64,000 nucleotides of DNA from Flavobacterium endoglycinae. Lineage in GTDB: Bacteria > Bacteroidota > Bacteroidia > Flavobacteriales > Flavobacteriaceae. The stretch spans positions 5,449,160-5,513,159 of the forward strand of contig NZ_CP071448.1 of the NCBI RefSeq assembly GCF_017352115.1, in the 5' to 3' direction. The position numbers and the translations under genes were made by a program. Shown here in pieces: positions 16,860 to 26,812 of the stretch. The number at the start of each line of letters is the position of its first letter. Position 1 is the first letter of the stretch. The notes under the pieces were generated by a model that saw only the letters and a program-made list of their open reading frames with translations, had not been told where the DNA came from and did not search any database.

Positions 16860-18800
16860 TTAGTTGGTTAGCAGGACACCTCCATTACAAGGAATTTTAA
16901 TATGTGCTCCACTCTTTGATCTGTACCTGATGTCCGTTATTTTTCCATTTAATAATTCATCATCCTGATAATATCTAAGAGTGGTACCCTCCGAGATCAT
17001 TGGCAGTTTTAATTTTAATTCTAATGGTTCTTTTTGCGCATTAATCCCACCGATATACCACTTTGCTCCTTTTCTTCTGGCCAGCACAACATATTTGCCT
17101 GGATATCCTTCTAAAAAACGAACTTCATCCCAAACTGTAGGCACTTCTTTCATAAATTTTATAGCCCAGTCTGCAGCATCATTTAAATTATTAGGCGCCA
17201 AAGCAAAATGCTGCACGCCGCTCTGAAAAAGCACAGAGGTCGCTAAAGCAAATACATCGGAAGTCATTCTTTTTGAGCCTTTATTGGGAATGTTATCGCT
17301 ATTGTAGAATTTGTTTAAAGCGCTTCCGCCAAAATCCATGCTTCCCACCGCATTTCTTATAAACGTATGCGTTGCCGCATTTATAGCTTCATTATCACAG
17401 CTCTGCTGTCCGAAATGCAGATTCTCACTTGCCAGAACCGCTTCGCTGGAAGCGTAATTCGGATACATGCGCTCCCAGCCTCGAGGCAATGTGCAGCCGT
17501 GAAAAATAACCATTATTCCAAATTCATTGGCATCCGTCAGAATATCTTCATACAGTTTCATCGTCACCTGCTTGTCACCTCCAAAAAAATCAACTTTAAT
17601 GCCTTTAATTCCAATGCTTTTCATCCAAGCCATTTCTTTTCTTCTGATGGCCGCATTATCCATCAATCCTCTCGGACCTTGCGGAGCATCATTCCAATAC
17701 CCGTTTGAATTGTACCATAAATAAAGCCCAACGCCTTTCTTAGCGCCGTATGCCGCTAAATCTACTATTTTATCGCGTCCAATCTGCGTATCCCAAAGCG
17801 CATCAACTAGAATGGTTTCATATCCCATCGCGGCGCTGAAATCAATGTACTCCTTCTGCACAGGAAAAGTGGTGTTATCATCCATTTTGATAATCCAGCT
17901 CCAAGTCCCTTTTGTGTACTGGTATTCTTTAGAAGCTTTATACTTTGGTTTAACCAAATCGAATGGAATAGTAGTTTCGACAATAGGCGCCAATGTTTCT
18001 CCAATGGTAATAGTTCGCCATGGCGTTTCTCCCGGAAGCGGGATTCCTGGCGAAGCTGTTCCGTTTCCGTTATTTTCTCCTGGCATCGGAAATCCAATGG
18101 AATACAATCCATTCTCATGCCCTATTAATCGGCTGGCACAATAACCGCTGTCTACACCAGTTTCAGAAATCAAAACCCATCCGCCGTTTACTTTAAACAG
18201 ACATGGAAAGGTGTATCCATTTCCCAAGCCATTTTTTCCGACGGCATCATCAAGCGAATACGAGGTTTCATAACTTGGAGCTGTTTTCGCAAACCCTGTC
18301 ATCGGATTGCTTTGCGGACATAGGAATGTCGTAGTTCCTTTTGGCATCAAAAATCCCGAAACTTCCTGCTGAACCACACAGGAAAGTGTTTCTTTCTGCG
18401 GATATGCTTTGTACTTAAATGCCAAATTATTATTGCTCACCCTAAAAATCACATCAACAGCAGGCCTTCCATCTTTTGTGAACGAAAAAATAGCTTCATT
18501 GGCCGTATAATGAACGCTGCTTTTTTTGATGTTACGCAGCTCATAGGATTCGTCAATTTTATTTTGGATACTATTTGCGTCCAAAGTTAATCCAGTGCTG
18601 AAATCTCCCGCATTTGTCTTTAACCCTAATGGAGATTTTTCTATAACCGTTTTTTCATTGTATGTTACACTATACTGAGGCATTCCGTTGTTTACAGAAA
18701 CTGACACCTCAAGTTTTCCGTCCGGACTTTTTACCGCTGATTGGGCGTTTAGTTTAAAGAAACTTACAAGCAATAAACATATGCTAAATTTTACATTCAT
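16860..18800 (-). CDS. GH97 retaining glycosidase (alpha-galactosidase type)
   Basis: A 646-aa secreted enzyme with signal peptide (MNVKFSICLLLVSFFKLNAQ). The N-terminal GH97 beta-sandwich covers about 22-290, the catalytic (beta/alpha)8 barrel about 290-540, and a C-terminal beta domain the rest. The family contains inverting (SusB-like, base Glu) and retaining members. Here Asp404 sits in GIKVDFFGGD at the retaining nucleophile position and Glu453 in SSEAVLASEN is the likely acid/base, so retention is expected. Characterised retaining members act on alpha-galactosides or beta-L-arabinopyranosides. It is divergent from the GH31-PA14 operon across a 593-base region. Confidence 0.88.
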   Translation of the reverse strand: MNVKFSICLLLVSFFKLNAQSAVKSPDGKLEVSVSVNNGMPQYSVTYNEKTVIEKSPLGLKTNAGDFSTGLTLDANSIQNKIDESYELRNIKKSSVHYTANEAIFSFTKDGRPAVDVIFRVSNNNLAFKYKAYPQKETLSCVVQQEVSGFLMPKGTTTFLCPQSNPMTGFAKTAPSYETSYSLDDAVGKNGLGNGYTFPCLFKVNGGWVLISETGVDSGYCASRLIGHENGLYSIGFPMPGENNGNGTASPGIPLPGETPWRTITIGETLAPIVETTIPFDLVKPKYKASKEYQYTKGTWSWIIKMDDNTTFPVQKEYIDFSAAMGYETILVDALWDTQIGRDKIVDLAAYGAKKGVGLYLWYNSNGYWNDAPQGPRGLMDNAAIRRKEMAWMKSIGIKGIKVDFFGGDKQVTMKLYEDILTDANEFGIMVIFHGCTLPRGWERMYPNYASSEAVLASENLHFGQQSCDNEAINAATHTFIRNAVGSMDFGGSALNKFYNSDNIPNKGSKRMTSDVFALATSVLFQSGVQHFALAPNNLNDAADWAIKFMKEVPTVWDEVRFLEGYPGKYVVLARRKGAKWYIGGINAQKEPLELKLKLPMISEGTTLRYYQDDELLNGKITDIRYRSKSGAHIKIPCNGGVLLTN

Positions 18801-19393
18801 AATTATAGAAGTTGGTTGGTTAGTTAGTATACTTTTGATTTCAAGATAATTCTGAACACCTGCTTCTTCCGCCTATCAAAATTCCATAATCTTTCATATG
18901 CCGTTTTTAATGGATAATAAATTACAGCTCTTATTATTAGCGTAAAAAAAAAGCAACTTGTAAAAAGCTTCCTAATCCTCAATTAGGCCGTTCAGTGCTC
19001 CAGCTTTGAAACTTCACAGATGCTAATGTACTCTTTACTTTGAATGCTCAAAAACAATAATACATTTCCGCCAGCCATAAAATACATTTTGCCCCCTTTT
19101 ACAACAGCCAAAAACATGATGATACATAAGTGCCTGTCAAATAACACATTTGCACCCCATGTTCTTTTACATTAAAAGATATTTTTACACCCCAGTATAA
19201 TCAGCTGACAATACAACCTTAATAAGCCTCATGCAGTCGCCAAAAATTGCAGATTGCTATTTTACTTTTACAGCTTGCAATCGTTTGAAACCCTTTTAAA
19301 ATTTAGTTCGACTGGATATAGTAACTTCTAGATCGGGAAAACATAAATCACAAAACTGCTAATTATCATATAAACCATTCGTAACCAAAAAAC
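18801..19393. other. Divergent intergenic region between GH97 and GH31-PA14
   Basis: No gene is seen in these 593 bases. The segment contains a small hairpin (CCTAAT/ATTAGG, 18969-18985). It also has three C-rich boxes reading toward GH31: TTTTGCCCCCTTTT (19087-19100), TTGCACCCC (about 19150-19158) and TTACACCCC (about 19185-19193). The first resembles the TTGnCCCTTTTT core shared by the susC and second GH97 upstream regions, so this is a probable regulator-binding region for the GH31-GH42-esterase-sensor operon. No clear TAnnTTTG element was found for either direction. Confidence 0.5.
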
Positions 19394-22255
19394 ATGAAAA
19401 AAAATACAATAGCCTTAGGTCTTTCGGCTGGATTACTCTTGGCATCATGTGCTGTTAAAAATTACACCAAAACAGACGACGGTGTTTTAATAGGCCTAAA
19501 ACCAACCACAGAAAACCAATTGCGCACACTGCGTCTTCAAGTTTTAGGCAATGATCTGATACATGTTGCTGCAACAGCCCAAGAATTTCAAAAAGATTCC
19601 AGTCTAATTATTGTTCCCAATCAGCAAACTGTTCCATTTCGCATTAAGCAATCAAAAGATTCCATTAAACTTTCAACCAAAACGCTGAATGTTATGGTTT
19701 CGGCAAAAGACGGCGGAATCAAATTTAAAGATAAAAACGGAAAAATTCTGTTGGCTGAAAAAGCAGGCGGCGGCAGAACTTTTCTTCCTATACAAGCCGA
19801 TCAGACAAAAGGCTATACCGTACGCCAAATATTTGAGTCACCTCAAGACGAAGCTTTTTACGGACTAGGACAGCATCAGTCGGATGAATTTAATTATAAA
19901 GATAAAAGCGAAGAACTTTTCCAATACAATACCAAAGTATCTGTACCATTTGTCGTATCAAATAAAAATTACGGGCTTTTGTGGGACAGCTATTCTTTAA
20001 GCCGATTTGGAGACAGCCGTCCTTATGAGCAATTAAATCAGGTTTTCAAATTATTTGGAAAAAATGGCGAACCAGGTTTCTTAACGGGAACTTACAGCAC
20101 ACCAGAGAAGAAAAATGCACCACTGATTCGCGAAGAAAAATCCATTTTTTTTGAGGATGTAAAAAGCATCAAAAACCTGCCAACAGAACTTCCTTTAAAA
20201 AATGCCAATGTTACTTATGAAGGCGAAATTGAAGCTCCACAGGACGGAGAATATAAATTTATACTGTATTATTCTGGTTATGTAAAAGTCTATTTAGACA
20301 ATCAATTAGTGGTTGCAGAGCGATGGAGAACCGCTTGGAATCCGAATAGCTACAAATTCTCTATGAATCTGAAAGCGAACAAACACACTGCTTTAAGGAT
20401 AGAATGGAGACCAGACGGCTCAACCTCTTATTGCGGATTAAGAGTGCGAACGCCACAACTGGCTGAGGAAAAAAACAGCCAAGTCTGGTGGAGCGAAATG
20501 AACAAAAAAATTGATTATTATTTTGTTCATGGCAATTCTATGGATAGCATAATTAAAGGATACCGAACCTTGACAGGAAAATCTCAAATTATGCCCCGCT
20601 GGGCAATGGGTTATTGGCAGAGCCGCGAACGATACAAAACCCAAGATGAAATACTAAGCAATTTAAAAGAATTTAGAACACGCCAGATTCCAATTGATAA
20701 TATCGTATTGGACTGGAATTATTGGGAAGATGATAAATGGGGAAGCCACAAGTTTGATCCTGCACGCTTTCCTAATCCAAAGGCTATGACCGACTCGATT
20801 CATTCGATGAATGCCAAAATGATGATTTCGGTATGGCCTAAATTTTACAAAACTACAGAGCACTTTAAAGAATTCGACCAAAAAGGATGGATGTATCAGC
20901 AAGCCATTAAAGACAATGTTCGTGACTGGGTTGGCCCTGGTTATGTAGGATCATTCTATGATGCCTATGCAAGCGGTGCCCGTAAACTATTTTGGAAACA
21001 GATCTACGAAAATCTATATCCTATAGGTGTCGATGCCTGGTGGATGGATGCCAGCGAACCTAATGTATTAGACTGTACAGATATGGAGTATCGTAAAAAA
21101 TTGCAAGGACCAACCGCTTTAGGACCTTCAACCGAATATTTCAACACTTATGCTTTAATGAATGCAGAAGCAATCTACGATGGACAAAGAGCCGTAGATT
21201 CTAATAAACGTGTGTTTCTTTTAACAAGATCAGGCTTTGCAGGATTGCAGCGTTATTCAACAGCAACATGGAGTGGCGATATTGCGACAAGATGGGAAGA
21301 TTTGAAAGCGCAGATTTCGGCAGGTCTTAACTTTGCCGCAAGCGGTATTCCGTACTGGACGATGGATATTGGAGGATTTTGTGTTGAAGACCGTTATGTG
21401 AGCGCACAGCAGCAATACGACAAAAATGGAAATGAAAACTCTGACAGCAAAGAATGGCGTGAATTAAATACACGTTGGCATCAGTTTGGGGCTTTTGCTC
21501 CGCTATACCGATCTCACGGACAATTTCCTTATCGCGAACCTTGGAACATTGCTCCCGAAGGCCATCCAGCGTACGAATCTATTGTATATTACGACCGTCT
21601 CCGCTACAGATTAATGCCATATATCTACACGATGGCTGGGATGACGCATTTTAATGACTACACCATTATGCGTCCGTTGATAATGGACTTTCAAAACGAT
21701 AAAAATGTCGTTAACATCAGCAACCAATTCATGTTCGGATCTGCTTTTATGGTGTGCCCTGTTTACCAATATGAAGCGCGAAAAAGAGAAGTGTTCCTTC
21801 CTGCTGGCACAAACTGGTATGATTTTTATACAGGAAAGCAGCTCTTAGGCGGACAGACTTTACAGGCAGATGCACCTTATGGACGTATTCCGCTCTTTAT
21901 TCCTGAAGGCGCTATAGTTCCTGTTGGTCCAGAAATCCAATACACCGATCAGAAACCTGCTGATAATGTAGTGCTATATGTTTATAAAGGCCGAGATGGC
22001 AGTTTTACTTTGTATGAAGATGAAGGTGTTAACTACAACTATGAAAAAGGCCATTACAGTGCAATAAGCTTCCATTACAATCAAAAAAATCAGACCTTAA
22101 CCATTGGCGAGCGCAAAGGAGATTTTAAAGGCATGCTAAAAGACCGAAAATTTAAAATCGTTGTTGTTGATCCTTCCAATCCGAAAGCATTTCTTTCTGA
22201 TGCTTCTGGAAAAGAAATCGATTATAACGGAGCGCTTCAATTCATAAAAATTTAA
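19394..22255 (+). CDS. GH31 alpha-xylosidase with PA14 insert, lipoprotein
   Basis: A 953-aa lipoprotein: the lipobox LLLASC places the lipidated Cys at residue 19. The N-terminal beta-sandwich is interrupted at about 230-380 by a PA14-like domain (GEIEAPQDGEYKF ... VYLDNQLVV ... LRIEWRPDG). The catalytic barrel has nucleophile Asp552 (AWWMDASEPN) and acid/base Asp629 (WSGDIATRWEDL). This architecture and numbering are those of xyloglucan-specific GH31 alpha-xylosidases such as CjXyl31A and the Bacteroides ovatus locus enzyme, which act on non-reducing-end xylose of long xyloglucan oligosaccharides, helped by PA14. First gene of a plus-strand operon GH31-GH42-esterase-sensor. Confidence 0.95.
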   Translation: MKKNTIALGLSAGLLLASCAVKNYTKTDDGVLIGLKPTTENQLRTLRLQVLGNDLIHVAATAQEFQKDSSLIIVPNQQTVPFRIKQSKDSIKLSTKTLNVMVSAKDGGIKFKDKNGKILLAEKAGGGRTFLPIQADQTKGYTVRQIFESPQDEAFYGLGQHQSDEFNYKDKSEELFQYNTKVSVPFVVSNKNYGLLWDSYSLSRFGDSRPYEQLNQVFKLFGKNGEPGFLTGTYSTPEKKNAPLIREEKSIFFEDVKSIKNLPTELPLKNANVTYEGEIEAPQDGEYKFILYYSGYVKVYLDNQLVVAERWRTAWNPNSYKFSMNLKANKHTALRIEWRPDGSTSYCGLRVRTPQLAEEKNSQVWWSEMNKKIDYYFVHGNSMDSIIKGYRTLTGKSQIMPRWAMGYWQSRERYKTQDEILSNLKEFRTRQIPIDNIVLDWNYWEDDKWGSHKFDPARFPNPKAMTDSIHSMNAKMMISVWPKFYKTTEHFKEFDQKGWMYQQAIKDNVRDWVGPGYVGSFYDAYASGARKLFWKQIYENLYPIGVDAWWMDASEPNVLDCTDMEYRKKLQGPTALGPSTEYFNTYALMNAEAIYDGQRAVDSNKRVFLLTRSGFAGLQRYSTATWSGDIATRWEDLKAQISAGLNFAASGIPYWTMDIGGFCVEDRYVSAQQQYDKNGNENSDSKEWRELNTRWHQFGAFAPLYRSHGQFPYREPWNIAPEGHPAYESIVYYDRLRYRLMPYIYTMAGMTHFNDYTIMRPLIMDFQNDKNVVNISNQFMFGSAFMVCPVYQYEARKREVFLPAGTNWYDFYTGKQLLGGQTLQADAPYGRIPLFIPEGAIVPVGPEIQYTDQKPADNVVLYVYKGRDGSFTLYEDEGVNYNYEKGHYSAISFHYNQKNQTLTIGERKGDFKGMLKDRKFKIVVVDPSNPKAFLSDASGKEIDYNGALQFIKI

Positions 22256-22264
22256 TCATCTTAC

Positions 22265-22453
22265 CCATTGGGTGAAATAGAACAAAATTTAATTTTAACA
22301 CATAGAAGCATAGATTTTTATTGCTTCTGCTTAAGAGTATAGAAAAAGCAAGCTTTAACACATAGTGCTAATGTGTACTATTCTAAGTGAAACACCTTAA
22401 ATGAATCACCTAAAGGCTATGTTTCTATGTGTTAAAATAATTTCACCCAACGG
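22265..22453. repeat. Palindromic MITE-like repeat, copy A (189 bp)
   Basis: Terminal inverted repeats CCATTGGGTGAAAT (22265-22278) and ATTTCACCCAACGG (22440-22453) match at 13 of 14 positions. An inner arm (22293-22313, TTTTAACACATAGAAGCATAG) pairs with 22417-22437 at 20 of 21. The outer 60 bases closely match copy B at 38096, and the central part is its reverse complement, so the two copies are inserted in opposite orientations. The element sits between the GH31 and GH42 genes. Confidence 0.85.
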
Positions 22454-22535
22454 TTTCATCTTAAAACAATCGTATCCAGCACCTGTTAAAACAGCTTTAA
22501 TGCAGGGCTTAATTGATTTAGAAAAATATAGATCC

Positions 22536-24623
22536 ATGAAACTAAAAAAATATATCATTTGTTTATTACTGCTGGCTTCAGCAGGCGTAATGGCTCAGAA
22601 ATCTCCTGTTTTCTTTCCTAAAGAAAATCTGATGGCAATGGGGATTTATTACTATCCAGAACACTGGAATAAAAAAGATTGGGAAAGAGACATCAGCAAT
22701 ATTTCTAAGACTGGTTTTGAGTTTATTCACATAGCAGAATTTGCATGGATAGACATGGAACCCGAAGAAGGACTTTACAAATTTGAATGGCTTGATGAAG
22801 TGATCGATTTGGCTGGAAAATACAAATTGAAAGTTATTTTAGGCACACCTACAGCAATTTCACCCGTTTGGATGGGCATTAAATATCCTGAAATCTATCT
22901 GATGGACAGCCATTATCAAAGGGCTGAACACGGAACAAGAGCACAGCAGTCTTTGAGCAATCCCGTATGGAGAAATTTTTCTAAAAACATCATTAGCAAA
23001 TTGGCAGCGCGCTACGGCCATAATCCAAATGTAATTGGATGGCAGCTCGACAACGAGCCAGAAGCCAAAGAAGATTACAGCCCTTCTTCACAAGACGCTT
23101 TCCGCAAATGGCTAGAGAATAAATACCGCACCATAAGCGCTTTAAATACGGCATGGGGAGCCTCTTTCTGGAGTCAGACCTACAGCAGTTTTGACCAAGT
23201 TAAAATTCCAAATGCAGATCATGTTGGGTGGTGGGGAATCAATCCGCATGCCTTGCTGGACTTCAAACGATATACTGCCGATACGCAGGCCGATTTTTTA
23301 GATTTTCAGGCAGACATTATCAGACCTTTAATTGCTAAAAATCAGTTTGTAACAACAAATTATACCGCTACTACTCCATCAGCAGATCCTAGAAGAACAA
23401 AAAAACTCGATTTTAACTCTTTTACCAGCTATCCTAACAAAGGAGTTGCTAATATTGGAGACAAAGGATTTCGCCTTGGCGATCCTCAAGAACTTTCTTT
23501 TGCCTTGAGCTTCTTTAAAACCAGAGATAATATTTCAGGAATTATGGAACTTCAGCCTGGTTTTGTCAATTGGGGAAATGTTAATCCTTTGCTGCAGCCT
23601 GGCGTAGTGCGTATTTGGCTTTATCATTGTATGGCCGAAGGCATGTCTTTTGCCTGTTCTTATCGTTACCGTCAAATCAATTACGGTGCAGAGCAGTACC
23701 ACAGCGGCATTACAAAACTTGATGGAACTACCTTATCTCAAGGAGGAAAAGATTACCAGCAGACGATGCAGGAAATGAAATTATTAAGAAAAGCTTATAA
23801 TCCGAAGGTAGAAATGCCTAAAGAAATTAAGGCTCGAAGAACTGCTTTATTATGGAATTATGACAATTCCTGGAGCATGGGCCGTCAAGCGCAAACAAGC
23901 CAATGGAATACGCTATCTTTTTTTCAAAAATATCTTGAAATCGTAAAATCATACGGAGCTCCCGCAGAAATAATTTATGAAAACGAACCATTAGATTCTT
24001 ATGCGGTTGTGGTTGCTCCTGCTTACGAAATAGCCGATGAGAAACTTATTGCCAAATGGGCAGAATATGTAAAACAAGGCGGGCATTTAATTCTAACCGT
24101 GCGTACGGCTGTTAAAGACAAAAACGGCCATTTATTCCAAGCAGGATGGGGTGCTCCTATTTATCCTTTAATCGATGCCAAAATTGAAGACTTTGACCAT
24201 CTTTTGCCTTATGCAAAAGGAACTATCCAAGGTTTCGGAAAAGAGTATTACTGGAACAACTGGGCAGATTTAGTAAAAGCCAATAAACCTGAAAATGTCC
24301 TTGCTAAGTACACCAACCAATTTTATGCAGGCACGGCAGCTGTGGTGACCAACAAAATAGGAAAAGGAACCGTTACTTATATTGGCACCGATACATACGA
24401 TGGCCAACTTGAAAAAGAAGTCCTGCAGCAGGTGTATAATCAGGCTGGGATCACTGTTGAGCATTATCCTAAAGGAGTTTACGTTAGCTGGCGCGACGGA
24501 TTCTGGATCGCAGTCAATTATTCTTCAGAAGATTACCAGATCGAAAAAATATCCAACACTGCAAATATTTTAATTGGCGGTAAAACTGTACCGCCAGGAG
24601 GCGTAACCGTTTGGCAGCAATAA
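22536..24623 (+). CDS. GH42 beta-galactosidase
   Basis: A 695-aa exported enzyme. I place the start at ATG 22536, giving the signal peptide MKLKKYIICLLLLASAGVMAQ; the frame is open upstream to an ATG at 22401, but that stretch is repeat DNA. GH42 hallmarks are MGIYYYPEHW at the N-terminus, acid/base Glu174 (WQLDNEPEAK) and nucleophile Glu338 (GIMELQPGFVNW). A trimerisation-like Rossmann domain covers about 410-600 and a C-terminal beta domain ends the protein. It hydrolyses beta-D-galactosides (some members act on alpha-L-arabinopyranosides). In the locus it would help remove galactose from xyloglucan side chains. It is the second gene of the plus-strand operon. Confidence 0.9.
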   Translation: MKLKKYIICLLLLASAGVMAQKSPVFFPKENLMAMGIYYYPEHWNKKDWERDISNISKTGFEFIHIAEFAWIDMEPEEGLYKFEWLDEVIDLAGKYKLKVILGTPTAISPVWMGIKYPEIYLMDSHYQRAEHGTRAQQSLSNPVWRNFSKNIISKLAARYGHNPNVIGWQLDNEPEAKEDYSPSSQDAFRKWLENKYRTISALNTAWGASFWSQTYSSFDQVKIPNADHVGWWGINPHALLDFKRYTADTQADFLDFQADIIRPLIAKNQFVTTNYTATTPSADPRRTKKLDFNSFTSYPNKGVANIGDKGFRLGDPQELSFALSFFKTRDNISGIMELQPGFVNWGNVNPLLQPGVVRIWLYHCMAEGMSFACSYRYRQINYGAEQYHSGITKLDGTTLSQGGKDYQQTMQEMKLLRKAYNPKVEMPKEIKARRTALLWNYDNSWSMGRQAQTSQWNTLSFFQKYLEIVKSYGAPAEIIYENEPLDSYAVVVAPAYEIADEKLIAKWAEYVKQGGHLILTVRTAVKDKNGHLFQAGWGAPIYPLIDAKIEDFDHLLPYAKGTIQGFGKEYYWNNWADLVKANKPENVLAKYTNQFYAGTAAVVTNKIGKGTVTYIGTDTYDGQLEKEVLQQVYNQAGITVEHYPKGVYVSWRDGFWIAVNYSSEDYQIEKISNTANILIGGKTVPPGGVTVWQQ

Positions 24624-24662
24624 AAATGACTTTTTTCTAAACAGCCATAATTATTAAAGATT

Positions 24663-24682
24663 CCTGCAGCTCCTGTTGCAGG
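24663..24682 (+). other. Small hairpin between GH42 and esterase genes
   Basis: CCTGCA and TGCAGG pair around an 8-base loop. There is no T-tract, so it is not a typical terminator; it may affect mRNA processing. Confidence 0.35.
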
Positions 24683-24721
24683 TTTCAACACTGACTAACT
24701 ATAAATTTAAACCAACCAAAA

Positions 24722-26671
24722 ATGAAAAAAAATCTAATCGCTTTGCTTTTTGCCTTGAGTTTGTGTGCAAATGCAAATGTAAAAATGCCATTGCTTTTTA
24801 GCGACGGAATGGTCTTACAGCGCAACAAACCCATTTCTGTTTGGGGCTGGGCCAATTCTGGAGAAAAAATTGAAGTCACTTTTAATAAACAAACCCAGAA
24901 AACTAAAGCAGACAAAAACGGAAAATGGCTTTTGTACCTGAAACCTGAAAAAGCTGGCGGTCCTTTTAAAATGACCATTAAAGGAAACAACAGCATTACC
25001 ATTGAAAATGTGCTAGTGGGAGAAGTCTGGGTATGCAGCGGACAGTCAAATATGGAATGGCCAGTTGCTCAGGCACGAAATGCTGATTATGAAATCAATC
25101 AGGCAGATAATCCTTGGATACGTCAATTTTTAGTAGACAAAGATTTAAACTCGGCACCTAAAGAAGAGCTCAAAGCAGGAATTTGGAAAGAAAGCAGCAA
25201 AAAAAATACAGGAGCTTTTACAGCCGTGGGCTATTTTTTTGCCAAAAAAATATACAATGAATTAAAAATCCCAATCGGAATAATAAACTCCTCTTGGGGA
25301 GGCACCTGCGTGGAAACATGGACCAGCAGAGATGCTTTTGAAAAAAGTCCAGAATTCAGCAGTATGATTGCCGAACTACCGAAAATCCCAATGGATTCAT
25401 TGCTGAAAAATAAACTGGCTACACTAAAAGTACAGATTGAAAACCTTCAAGGATCTAAAATCACTTCAAACTCAGAAAGTCAATACAAAACAACAAACTT
25501 TGACGATAGTTCGTGGCCAGAAATGCACGTGCCACAATTGTGGAACCAGCAATTGGGCAGTTTAGACGGCACAGTCTGGATGCGCAAATCTTTTATGATT
25601 TCAAAAGAAGATGCTGGTAAAGAGGCTTTATTGGAGCTGGGCAAAATAGACGATGAAGATCTTTCTTATGTAAATGGAATTGAAGTGGGAAAGAATACCC
25701 AATGGGACAAAAAAAGAATATATAAAGTACCTGCAGGAACGCTTAAAGAAGGTCTTAACACTATTGCCGTACGAGTAACGGATTACAGCGGAGGAGGCGG
25801 AATTTTTGGTGATGAGGCTGACTTAAAATTAACTGCAGGCAGTACCATTGTACCACTTGCAGGAAAATGGAAGTTTCAGGTTACAGAAATCAGAACAGAC
25901 TTGTCTCCAAACAGCTATCCTTCCCTTCTTTACAATGCCATGATCAATCCTTTGATTCCGTATGCTATTCAAGGAGTTTTATGGTATCAGGGAGAGGCAA
26001 ATGCTACACGCGCCGAACAATATAAAAAAGCTTTTCCGTCATTGATTAACGATTGGAGAAACAAATGGCATCAAGGAGATTTTCCTTTCTTTTTTGTCCA
26101 ATTGTCTTCTTTTAATGAGTTTGGAGGAAACAGCAAAACTGGCAGCTATTGGGCAGAGTTAAGAGAGGCTCAGAATTTCACCCTTCAAACTGTTGCCAAT
26201 ACTGGTATGTGTGTTACAGCCGATATTGGAGATCCGAAGGATATTCATCCAAAAAACAAACAAGACGTAGGATACAGACTGGCTGCCATTGCCTTGAATA
26301 AAGTATATGAAAAAGGAAATGTTTTCAGCGGACCAGCATACAAATCTATGGAAACAAAAGGCAATCAGATTCTCTTAACATTTGACAATGCCGAAAGCGG
26401 TTTACTGGTTCATGATAGATACCAATACGTAAAAGGATTTGAAATTGCAGGATCAGATCATGTTTTTCATTATGCCAAAGCTCAAATAAAAGGCAGTCAG
26501 CTTTTGGTATGGAACGATCAGGTTCAAAATCCAGAAGCAGTTCGCTACGGTTGGGCCGACGATGCCAGCGACTGTAATCTGCACAATGCTGAAAATTTCC
26601 CTGCTGTTCCTTTTCGAACAGACGACTGGAATAGCATCACAAAAGGCATTAAATACAACTTTGAAAAATAA
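24722..26671 (+). CDS. SGNH/sialate-O-acetylesterase-like carbohydrate esterase (CE20-like)
   Basis: A 649-aa secreted esterase with signal peptide (MKKNLIALLFALSLCANA). An N-terminal Ig-like domain (about 20-95) is followed by a split SGNH hydrolase domain. The nucleophile is Ser109 (SGQSNMEWP) and the Asp507/His509 pair is in the DIHP motif. A beta-jelly-roll insert lies between them (about 250-375). The architecture is that of sialate-O-acetylesterase-like enzymes. Family CE20, defined on a Xanthomonas xyloglucan acetylesterase, has this type of organisation, so removal of O-acetyl groups from xyloglucan galactose is the likely role here. The exact family needs a profile search. Confidence 0.82.
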   Translation: MKKNLIALLFALSLCANANVKMPLLFSDGMVLQRNKPISVWGWANSGEKIEVTFNKQTQKTKADKNGKWLLYLKPEKAGGPFKMTIKGNNSITIENVLVGEVWVCSGQSNMEWPVAQARNADYEINQADNPWIRQFLVDKDLNSAPKEELKAGIWKESSKKNTGAFTAVGYFFAKKIYNELKIPIGIINSSWGGTCVETWTSRDAFEKSPEFSSMIAELPKIPMDSLLKNKLATLKVQIENLQGSKITSNSESQYKTTNFDDSSWPEMHVPQLWNQQLGSLDGTVWMRKSFMISKEDAGKEALLELGKIDDEDLSYVNGIEVGKNTQWDKKRIYKVPAGTLKEGLNTIAVRVTDYSGGGGIFGDEADLKLTAGSTIVPLAGKWKFQVTEIRTDLSPNSYPSLLYNAMINPLIPYAIQGVLWYQGEANATRAEQYKKAFPSLINDWRNKWHQGDFPFFFVQLSSFNEFGGNSKTGSYWAELREAQNFTLQTVANTGMCVTADIGDPKDIHPKNKQDVGYRLAAIALNKVYEKGNVFSGPAYKSMETKGNQILLTFDNAESGLLVHDRYQYVKGFEIAGSDHVFHYAKAQIKGSQLLVWNDQVQNPEAVRYGWADDASDCNLHNAENFPAVPFRTDDWNSITKGIKYNFEK

Positions 26672-26697
26672 TTAAACATACTACACATTTCAAATGT

Positions 26698-26732
26698 CCG
26701 TATCGATTCTAAAAGAAATAGAATCGATACGG
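26698..26732. promoter_or_regulatory. Perfect 14-bp inverted repeat upstream of the sensor gene
   Basis: CCGTATCGATTCTA (26698-26711) and TAGAATCGATACGG (26719-26732) are perfect complements with a 7-base spacer. There is no T-tract, so termination is unlikely to be strong. It lies between the esterase and hybrid sensor genes and could be an operator or an mRNA hairpin that lowers sensor expression. Confidence 0.6.
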
Positions 26733-26812
26733 ATTGGAATGCTGACTGCGATTTTAGATAAAAACAGCCCTTCTGATACTGCAGCTGCAGATAAATCATT
26801 AATTTAGACCGA

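Noticed and set aside
22265..22453. Insertion sequence at the palindromic repeat
   Set aside because: There is no transposase gene or target duplication; only a MITE-like description is supported.
22401..22535. Longer N-terminus for the GH42 protein
   Set aside because: The extra 45 residues come from the repeat element and lack a signal peptide, whereas the ATG at 22536 starts a perfect one.
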